A stretch of 64,000 nt of DNA from Paragordius varius (lineage: Eukaryota; Nematomorpha): contig OZ176058.1 in the NCBI GenBank assembly GCA_964247055.1, forward strand, positions 2,294,001 through 2,358,000, in the 5' to 3' direction. Positions 50,301 to 61,000 of this stretch are shown here, one piece after another. Below the pieces are notes generated by a model. It was not told the DNA's origin. It was given only the letters and a program-made list of their open reading frames with translations, and searched no databases. The position numbers and the translations under genes were made by a program. Each line of letters opens with the position of its first letter. Within the stretch, counting starts at the first letter, position 1.

Positions 50301-51578
50301 TGTTTAAATTAATATGATTCATTAACAGACCTTACTCATTTAAAAGTAGGAAAACATTTTATATATGTAAGTATATAGGTGAAATACCTCATTTAACATA
50401 TTGATCCGAGAAATAAATAGATGGCCCATTTTTAACTAAAATTATATAAAATTTAATTTCACTTTTTATACCTTTTGCTGGTTTGTTTTCATGGAGAGTT
50501 CGGTTTGTATTTAATATGCTTATTTTTTTGCGTTACTAGCTATAGTGTCTCGTAGATTTATTTAAACCCTGCAATATTTAAATATATTAGAGATTATATT
50601 TTTACTTTGCTAGAAGAAGTGCTATTAATTTTTATTTACGTTTAAATCAATTTTATTCATGTTTTTTGTTAGAAACTTAAGGGTAAATCCAATGTTTTTA
50701 TTAAACTAAAAAGTAAATCTTTCTTTAAAAAAGTTAGCATTGGAAACACTTACTTACTTTTTATTCTCCACCCTATATTTTTTACAGTTTTGTCTCTTCT
50801 AGAGTTGAAAATTGGGACAGCTCCAAAACCCGATCGATTGAAACGAACAGATGAGATTAAAAATAAAATGATTCATTGCTGGTATAATGTAGTTTGAAAG
50901 CTTTTCACAGTTAATTATATTTTGTAACCATATACGTTTATTTGCTTGTTGCTTTGACGATTTAAAAAATTTATAGAAAATAAAATGGAGGCAAGAAAGT
51001 TTGAGATGAAAATTTTTTATAATTTAACATTTTTAAAAAAATTTGTTTGATGCACCTTAAAAACTAAAGGAAGCATATTTTTATATTAGGATATATTTAA
51101 ATATAATATTCAAATTATCGCTCTGAAATAAACTCAAAAGGTAATAAAATGTTAATGGATATCTATACCTTTTTTCGTCTTTTTATTTACAATAAAAGAA
51201 AGAGATCAACATCTAAAAGAAAATGAATATTTTAGGGTGAATTTGAGGTGGTAAATTTACGAAATTATATAGATCGCTGTAATTTATTTTATTATATGCG
51301 TTACATAAAATAGATAGCGTGTTTAATATAAATTATTAGTCCAAATGTGTCAATATTATTATCTTGAAGATTAAATTGTTTTATTTACCGTTATAAAACA
51401 AATCTGTCTCTAATTTTCCATTTGTAAATTAGAATAGCGGTTATGACTGTTTTATTTTTACTAAAAAGGATGGCTAATAAAAGTTGTTTTGGTTAAAATT
51501 TAATTATCAAATACGAATTTTTTAATATCACAAACTATTTCTTTTTCAATCAAATTAGTATTTTTAGTACTTTTTTAG

Positions 51579-51989
51579 AGCTCACCATTTGTCCAATCAA
51601 ACTCAATATATTCAGAAGAGCATTGCACTGTATACCGTACAAAGCATGTTGGACATGCCTGCTATGGGGCACATATTTTTGCAAATCATCCCCACTTTCC
51701 GCGTGTTGAAAACACCTGCTTTAGATTTAAAAATAAATTATTTTATAATACATTGCGTTATAATTCTATTACCAGGCCCCAAAATTACACTAAAGATGCT
51801 GAAAAAATAAAAAGCAGCGTGAAAATATATCCTCAAAATATTAATGAAATTAATTACATACTTTCTAATCAAACAAGCATTAGTTTAAATTCTCAGGGTA
51901 AAAATTATATTGGTATAGATGCCATGATCCTAAAGAAAATACGACAGAACAAAATCAATCACCTTCCTTTACAATATCTCTCAACGTAA
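51579..51989 (+). CDS. Possible terminal coding exon of an unrecognised gene
   Basis: A 136-codon frame ending TAA at 51987-51989 that opens exactly at a good 3' splice site (poly-T then TAG at 51576-51578; that TAG is itself an in-frame stop). The product begins SSPFVQSNSIYSEEHC, has four Cys in the first 50 residues (positions ~17, 27, 44 area) and a hydrophilic Asn/Lys/Ile-rich tail ending LPLQYLST. I recognise no family. In this A+T-rich background a frame this long is unusual. Against it: no convincing upstream exon, and GTTGGACATGCCTG at ~51650 resembles the end of some hAT elements, so part may be transposon-derived. Confidence 0.35.
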   Translation, partial: SSPFVQSNSIYSEEHCTVYRTKHVGHACYGAHIFANHPHFPRVENTCFRFKNKLFYNTLRYNSITRPQNYTKDAEKIKSSVKIYPQNINEINYILSNQTSISLNSQGKNYIGIDAMILKKIRQNKINHLPLQYLST

Positions 51990-52288
51990 TATTCTGGATT
52001 TATAAAATTGCTAGAATAGTTGGATTTAATACCTAGGTTAAAGTATAATAACCACTTTTGTACCACAATATGTTTTAAATAAAAATTTATACATTCAATT
52101 TTGAAATATATATATATATATATATAACCGTACAATATTAACCTTGGTATGTTTTACAAAAACTAAGGCAATTTTGAACTATATATAATTGAGATTACCA
52201 ATTTAAATCTCTATTCCTTATTTTTCGATACGAAACGATGAATCAATTTTATTATATTATAAAAATATTTAATATATATATATGATTT

Positions 52289-53315
52289 CTAGCGTAAATC
52301 TCGTGCTGCTACGCAGCTTCTGGGGGGGGGGGGGGGGGCTATTTGAAATAAGGCACAATAAAATGATCCACATATGGGGATTTTTTCGATACATTATTTA
52401 AATATGATTATATAGGAATAAAACGGTACATTCATACTAATATATTGTTTACTTGGGGGAAAAATAGATTAAAAAAATTTTTGTGGACTCTGTTTTTTTT
52501 AAAAAAAATGGCATTTTCCGGGAGCAGCGGGTAAAAAGAGGACCTATATCAAAAAAGTGTGTCGACTATGTTCAGCGCGATCAAAAATAAGTAAACAAAA
52601 ATCATATTTGAAATTGAATGGTCAACACGTTTTCCAAAAAATTGACTTAACCCATTTACACGGGGTAGGCCCGAACTGGGGACCTAATTCCAAAAAAGGG
52701 CGAAGTCGGGAAATTTATTAATGATTATATTTTTTCGATATTTGGATTTGATTGGGTTCACCGGTTTTCCGGAAACAGATCACAAAGTTACATGTCAGTT
52801 TTTAGCGGATAGCTCCCTACCTAGCAGCTATCAAAGAAACGCTTGACTAATATTTTTGCCTTTCAACAGGGAATACGTGGAACCATATTGAATTTTTACG
52901 GTCTCATACCTAGGGCGAAAAATAGATTCAAAAAATTATTTTTGTGGACTTAGTTTTTTGAAAAAAAATGGCATTTTAAGGGGGGAGTGGGTAAAAAGAA
53001 GGCCATTAAAGCGAAACGACTATGTTCGGCGCAATCGAAAATAAAAAAACAAAAATCATATTTGAAATTGAATGGTCCAACATGTTCTACGGAAAATTGT
53101 CTCAAAGACAGAGTTTTGTGGACTTCTGTTTTCAAAAAAACGCGATTTTTACACGGGGTGGGCCCGAACTGGGGCCTATTTCAAAAAAAGGGCGAAGCTA
53201 TTGTCGGGGCATTCATTAATGATTATATTTTTCGAAGTTTGGATTTGAATGGGTCTACCAGTTTTCCGGTACCAGATCACAAAGCCAGCATTTTCCATTT
53301 TAATAAATATATAGA
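52289..53315 (-). mobile_element. Helitron-like element, second locus
   Basis: Same termini as the copies at 16789-17999: minus-strand start TCTATATATTTATTAAAATG after A, and 3' hairpin GCTGCGTAGCAGC followed by CTAG (here followed by A, not T). Shares the ~450-bp internal unit, present about twice, and an interior G-run at 52321-52338. Frames inside are not conserved relative to the other copy. Confidence 0.5.
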
Positions 53316-55068
53316 TTAAATCAATATTTTATTTATACAGCTGACTTTTGTTTTATTTTCTTTAAATAAACGGATCCAATTTTGTTTTTAGACAAAGTTT
53401 TGCAAGTAACTACTGAATTTTATTAAAATCTATGAATAAAAACAGCCTTGATTTTTAATAAAGAAAAATATTAAAAAAACCGTAATTTTATAGAAACACA
53501 TTTTAAGACTTAGATTACGTACCCTGAAGAAAATTGTGTAGGGCGCTGAGATAATAATGATATTTTTAATAAGTTTTGAGATTGACATATAGGTAAGTTT
53601 TTACGAATTATATAAAATTGAATGATTTGTCTTAAACGGATTTAATATAAATTAGGTCGAATAGTGTCGAAGAAAGAATTAGTTAAAATTATTTCCTGAT
53701 ATGAAATAAATATTGAATAACAGGAAAAACAATCGTAAAAAACATATAATAATATAGGATTCCATTGCTAAATTTAGAGATTTATTGATGGGAAAATAGT
53801 ATATTAAAGGTTTTATTGATTCTTTGATAGGCCCATGAGATTCGATAAAAATCGTTGCAAGGGACGTGAGAAACCAAGTTAAAAGCACTTGAAATGAAAA
53901 CGCAGAGTTAACATTAAAGTATTTTATCGATATAAAACAGCGGATGTACAACCCAAATTTTTTTAAGTTTTATAGTCTATGTTTTTTTATTTATTTTAAT
54001 CTCAATTTTGCATAATATATTTTTAAATAATCGTAAATTTTTGATTCCAATATCCAACTTTTATTTTTTTAAATTTTATAGAGCACTTTTGCGTACTTAA
54101 TAAATCGTGATAGACAGTCCTGATCCTTAAATTTAAATATTTATTTCGTAATTTATTTTGAGAACAAACTATTAGGTTTGAAAGTGGTTTGCATTTTTAA
54201 AAGAATATAAATATATTAGCGAATCAGTAGAAAAATTGAGAAAGCTTCATAATAATTAACATAATCAATTAGGTTTTAGCGCTGTTTAATTAAAAAAGAG
54301 ACGTTATTTGGGGCGAATTTAATATTAAAACCAAAACAAAAATTTTAAACCCTTATTATGCTTTTTGTAACTGAAAATTATAAGCAAATAATTATTTTTA
54401 ATATATATAATTAAACATAAAAATATGACCGCATTGAGAATATTTACATAAAATATATCTTATAGATTTTAAACATATAAGACTTCGTAAAATACAAACA
54501 CGATATACTAATAATTTTTTCTAGTTTTTGCCAATTGGATATAGAATTATTTAGAAAAGTCTGTTTGAAAATTATAAATTTTACTATGATTTTAAGAGAG
54601 CATTTTTTTGCAAACAATTATTGATATACAAAATTTTCGCGTGCCGCACTTAAATATAAAGGCTTGGCGTTGCACAACCTGTTTTAAAGGGCTATATGAT
54701 TTGATTTTACTTTTTATAAATTACTTCTTAGATTATTTATAGGTTTCAATAATATGGACATTGAAAAGAATATCATATAAGCTAAATTTATTTGTTAAAA
54801 TAAGGTTATATATTAATTTATTTAATCTAAAATGTATTCAAATTATAATTATTATATCGTTGTAATTGTAGAATTAAAAAACAGAATCAAAATTTAAAAA
54901 ATAAAACAAAAAAAGCTAGTTAATATATTCAAATATATATATTTGTTTGTCCCTTGAACATCCGAAAAACTAATTAGTTTTATTTTTTGCAATTTATATT
55001 AAATTTGTTGTAAAAAAAGTTTAAATTTTAGTGTGAAATTTAAAAAATATAATTTTTTTTGGCAAAAA

Positions 55069-58000
55069 ATGAAAAATTTTCTACTATCAAGCCTCATTCT
55101 TGCAATTTATATTTCAATTCCTATCACTCTTTCTCAAACTCAAAATAGTAAGCTTATTGATTTGTATTTTTCAATAAAATCAAATTATTAAAAGTTGTCA
55201 ATTTTTAAACTATTTTTTTGAATTATTGTTGGAAATTAATTTTTCAATATATTGTCCAATAAATAAGATTTTATTTGAATACCATGTAATTTATTAAAGT
55301 AAAAATTAAAATATACGGAATTTTAATAAAAAACAATCATACTCTTTAAAACGTTGATTCCCGCTCATATAATATAATTAAATATATTAATTATATAATT
55401 AAGTATAACATCAATTTATATCTTTAATACCCGTTTCGAAACTTTTAAAGATAAGTTTTTACCAAAAAAATCAAGATTTAAGAAATATAATTGCTTTTTT
55501 GAAAATTTTGAAATTTTTTACATATTATCTTTATAAATAGATTTGTAAATCAAACGGAAATTTATAATTTGAAAAAAACTAAACAGGTTTATTTTCACAA
55601 AACAATTTTATTATATACGAATTCTATCAAAACCTATACTACAGTAAAAAAATTTACGGACAAAACGTAATAATAAAAAGAAGATTTTTTAATACAACCT
55701 TTTTTTACGTTTTGATTATTTAAGTAACTCTTAGTTTGCAAACATAGGAAGTGAGATGATTATTAGTTGAACACTAATTAGAGTATGCATTTTAATGGTT
55801 GCTTATTTCACACTCTAGTAGGGCAATTTGCAACACAGGATATTGAAAAAAAGAAAGAAAGAAATTGTTAATTCAACATTTTATTGTTTTTCTTTTTTCT
55901 CAATTTTTGCTAATCAAATATTATTGTTTATATTATCAAAACCTATATTACAGTAAAAATAGAAATTCTACGGATAAAACGTAAATATAGACAAATATTT
56001 TTTTAAAAACAACCATACTTTTCAAACAAGCTATTTAGCTACAATGAAAAATATAGAATTGCTTGTGTACTATATAACTCTATTTCACACTTTGCCATTT
56101 GAAACAGATATAAATCCAAATTTAAAAAGTAGGGTTGTCTTTTAGAAAAATATATTTGTCTTTATATTTTTACGTTTAGTCCGTATAATTTCAATTTTTA
56201 CTATGAAATTATTAATATAATTAAATGATAAATTAATCAATTTTATTTTTTCAAGTGGCGGTTTTTTTCAGTTAATATTATTTTTTAAAAAACAATTAAT
56301 TTCTGGTCAAATTTTTGGATTTATTGTTTGCAGTCACAAAATTCCAATTTGGGTCTTTCTTGATTCCAAATATCAAATTGTTTTTATAAGTTGCAAATAC
56401 TATTATAACTAAAAATATAAACCCCAACATTTTTTGGAATGCTATCTATACCGAGAATTTAGTTTTTGCTTATCTAAAGAGATTTATTAAAATAAGGCAA
56501 ACACATTATCAAAATTATAAAAAAGGATCTTGGAATATATTTTAGTACTGAAGGGTTTTGAATTAAATTATCGTTTCATTTCGACAAAAAACTTTATAGG
56601 TTTAAAATCGCTTTTAACAAACGTATTTATTCGGATTATGTTAGACATATCCAGAAATTAAGTGCAATTGGAAACATATTTATAAATTTTTAGAAACTAT
56701 AGTCAGATTTCAAAATAAAAGGTAATTTAAGTGTGTAAAATTTATATGATGTTTATTATTTTTTAGAATTTGAAATTTTAATGAATTTACGATTTTCTAA
56801 AATTTGCCAAATTTCAGTCAAATATAAAATATATTAAATTACCAATGATTGATGATTTATCTAAATAATTTATATTTCTTTGGTATATTATCGGTATTTA
56901 TCAAATTTTAAGTTAATAATAACTATTTAAATATAGTTTTTTACAGTTATTAAAGTATTACATTACATTTCTCTCTATAATCAAATTTTTACAGTATATA
57001 TCTAAAGCGAAAATTAATAAAGATTATACAAAAATTTAAATATTTTTGGTGTTTATTTATTAACTCTTTAAAGAAACTAAATTTTAGTTAACTATAAAAA
57101 CGATACATGTTAAATCCAATTTTATGTTAGTAATAACAATATATATGTATATAAGATTTAAGGGGTTAATTTTACCGTATATGAAATTATTACATTACGT
57201 TTCGTCTGTATAATTAAATTTTTACAGTATATCTCTAAAGCCAAATTTTAGAATAAAAATAATCCAACCCTAAACAATTAAAATATTTTGGTATTCATTT
57301 AAAAGTTCTTTAAAGAAACTTTTAATATTTAATTTTATGAAAATTCTATAAATTTTAGATAACTTGGATGTTTTATGTCCACAAGCTGACTCGCAATGCA
57401 AATGCCCACCTTCACCGTTTCGTTCCTTTGATGGTTTATGCAATAATGTGATTAATCCCAATTTCGGGCGTCTATTTGAACCGCTCCGTAGGCTTTTACC
57501 CCCGGATTATGCGGATGGTTTTTTTTTATTTTTTTTTACTTTTCTTTTTTTGATAAGATTTTTAAACTTACAGCTATATTTCAATTAAATGACAAAAACG
57601 AGTTAAGACTGTAATTATGGATAAAATATATGGGTGAATAAACTGGGGGTGTTCAACACATCTATTTCGCGGGTTGCTTTGATAATTTTTAGTTCTTTTC
57701 TTCACTTATTATTAGCCCAATTTCGGATGATATAATATCGTCTAAAGAATCGTAAATTTTTAATTGAAATTCTATCTTTATTTTTTCACATTTTTTAAAG
57801 CATTTTTGCGTACTGAACAAAGCGTGTTGTATATCCCTGTGAATAATATACATTAAAGAGCATATATTTTACATAAAAATTGGATTTATACGGTCAAAAC
57901 ATAATAATATAAAGACAAATATTTTTAAAAAGGCAACCTTATTTTTAAACCTTAATTTTTCTTATATAAAATATGTACTTACCACTATAAAATATTAAAT

Positions 58001-61000
58001 TGATATACCAGTATACATCTCTATATGCTTTGAATTACAAATTATAAGTTATATTTAAAATGGTTGCCTTTTGGAAGAATTTCGTCTTTATATTTTTACG
58101 TTTAGTATAATTTCAATTTTTACTTTTAATAAGTCAAAAAGTATTTAACATATGTCAGTAGCGTCATGTATATATCAGATTTTTATGATTTTGAATTATC
58201 TGTACAATTTTTATTTTTACTTTATAATAAATTTGGAAATTCAATGAAGGTTTTAAAATAAGCAATCATATACATGGAATTGAAGCAATTATTTATAATT
58301 ACTAAAATGTTAAATTTTTAAATCGTGATTAGTAAGGTAAAAACAAGACCACCTACAAAAAAATATTGGGCAGATTTTTTTATTATAATGTTAGAAGTTT
58401 GGGTTAATCAATTTTAAAACACATAAATGTTTTACTCATAAAATATATTGGGTAGATCTTTTTTTATTGTTATGTAAAAGATTTAGGTGTTGAAACACAA
58501 AATTTAAACTTTTGTTAAATTAAATTATTTTTGAAACAAGACAAAAATATGCAAGATAATATTTTAGGTGAATCGTTTTTTTTGTATGTTAGTGTTGGAA
58601 TTCAACTTTAGGGTTAATTATTTTATTAGTAAGTTTTTAAAAAATACAGCCACTCGTATGCACAAAAAATATTTTGGGTTAATCTTTTTTTGTAATGTTT
58701 GATCATTTGTTGTTTAAAACAAGAATAACAATATTTTTAAACAAGATAAATATATTTGGTTATCTTTTAGTTGATTGAATTAAACTTTTTTTAGTTTTGG
58801 ATTTATTTGCATTCAACAAAAATTATGCATGAATCGATAACTGCAAGTGGTAAACATTGTAAAAAAATATATAAAATAATTAGTTATGAAAATAAAATAT
58901 CAAGTTTGAAATACTATGCAGAAAATTTGTAATATACCATTTATTCAAATTCCCCCTAACACAATTTAAATTCGCCTTTGAACAATTTAAATTCACCCTA
59001 AAAATTATGTGCTTTTTAAGATAAATATGACCTATATTTGTTAATATTTTTTTAAAATTGAAATTTTGTTTGTAATAAAATAATACTGAAAAATAAAAAA
59101 CTTAGCCATAAAGATATATTTTCATCTTAAGCATGAGTTACATTAGCCCGAAAACCATAATATTTTTAGGGTGAATTAGAATTGTTCAAGGGTGAATTTG
59201 AATCGTAAATGGTATATATTGTAATAATGTTATAATTTTTTAGGTTTTGGAAGTTTTAGACGAAATCAAAGGGGGAGACCACTGCCAAATGCCCGGAAAA
59301 TTAGTTTGCTGATAAATGGTTTACCAGATGTCCCAAGTTCTCATTTAAGCGTTATGGCACCTCAATGGGGTCAACTGATAGACCATGAGATTGTGTTTAA
59401 TCCAGCAATACGAAGTTTTAAATATTCCTATATTCAATTCCTCCCTGAACATTTTTAATTTTCACACCCCTAAAAATTAAAATTATACGGAGTAAAAATA
59501 TAAAGAAAATTTTTTTTATCAAAAGACAACCATACTTTGTTTAGCTACATCTATTTTAATTATAACCCTTCAAATTGCATATTGTAGAATTGATAATATT
59601 GGTGACACAATATATTATTTATTTTAAATGGGAAAAGTTAGTTAAAGGGTATGGTTGTCTTTTAGAAAAAAAATTTGTCTTTATATTTTAACGTTTTTTC
59701 CGTATAATTAGAGTTTTTACTGTAATTTTCACACCCCTAAAAATTAAAATTTTGTCTGTTTTGGAACTTACTAATAATATAACCGCTCATTAATATAAAA
59801 TATTGCTTTATGACATAGTTTATCATTTTTTCTGTAGTATATTAATTTAAAAATTTTAAAAAATCAAAAAATATGGGTAATTTTAAACTCGACCTTTGCC
59901 ACTAAACTAAATAAATCACTTATACACGAATACAGTAAAAACTGAAATTATACGGACATATCGTTAAAAAATATAAGGACAAATTTTTTTTTCCTAAGAC
60001 AACCATACTTTGTTAAGCTTCATTTATTTAAAATAAAACCCTTCAAATTGCATATGGTAGATTTGAAATATATATTGGTGAAACAAGAAGTTATATATTT
60101 TAAATTGTAATATAATTTATATGAGAAAAATTAAGGATTAAAAAAGTATGGTTGTCTTTTAGAAAAATATTTGCCTTAATATTTTAAGGTTTTGTCCGTA
60201 TAATTTCAGTTTCTACTGTAATTTACACACGCTAAAAATAAATTATGTGTGTTTTAGGGCTAACTAATATATCATTAATATGAACTATTTCTTTATGGCA
60301 TAGATTATTTTTTTGTAGTATATTAATTTGATTATATAAATATTAAAAAAATATATAAAAAATAGGTAATCTTAAACTCAAGCTTTGCCACTAAACTAAA
60401 TGACTACACAAATATAGTAAAAATTAAAATTATACGGACAAAACGTAAAAAATATAAGGAGAAATTTTTTTTTCGAAAGACAACCATACTTTTCGAATCT
60501 TAATTTATTCTATTAAAAGCATTTTATAACAATCGTAAAACATTTAATTAATTGTGTTACCAATATATATTCTATTTTACACTCTGCAGTCAAAACAATA
60601 GATTATAATTAAAATAATTAAGGTTTAAAATAGTATGGTTGTCTTTTGAAGTAAAAAAATGTCTTTATATTTTTACATATTGTCCTTATAATTTCAATTT
60701 TTACCGTATAACATATTTTTTCTTTTTATTCCAACAAAATTATTATTATTTTTTATCTCATGTTTAAATACTTTGGGGTCGTCGTTACAGATGCTAATGG
60801 TCAAAGATTAGCTTGTTGTGGAGCTGATAAAAGCAATGTAGATTGCGCAAGTATCGATGTAACGGGTGATGCTTTTTATTCACGTTTTGGCGTGGTTTGC
60901 TTAGGATTTTCTCGAACTCAAATCTCAAATCGTACGGATTGTAAGTTGTCTTATGTGTTTATTGCTAGTAAAGCGCTTAAAATGCAAAAATCAATCAGTT

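Larger units (their letters stand above)
46704..55068. other. Rab2-peroxidase divergent interval (8.4 kb)
   Basis: Upstream regions of Rab2 (-) and the peroxidase (+). It holds a TTAA MITE close to the Rab2 start, a Helitron-like copy (52289-53315), an orphan exon-like frame (51579-51989), and old repeats shared with other intervals (e.g. the CTTTTGGGGTAGTTT region near 48090 and 19890; the ATGATATAA...TAATCGTAAATTTTTGATT region near 49390, 54030 and 57730). No complete gene recognised. Confidence 0.6.

Noticed and set aside
52950-53319. 110-codon plus-strand frame and overlapping minus-strand frame
   Set aside because: Inside the second Helitron-like copy; not conserved relative to 17691-17990.
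53679-53951. Ninety-codon hydrophobic minus-strand frame
   Set aside because: A+T-rich composition yields Phe/Ile/Leu-rich products by chance; no splice or family support.
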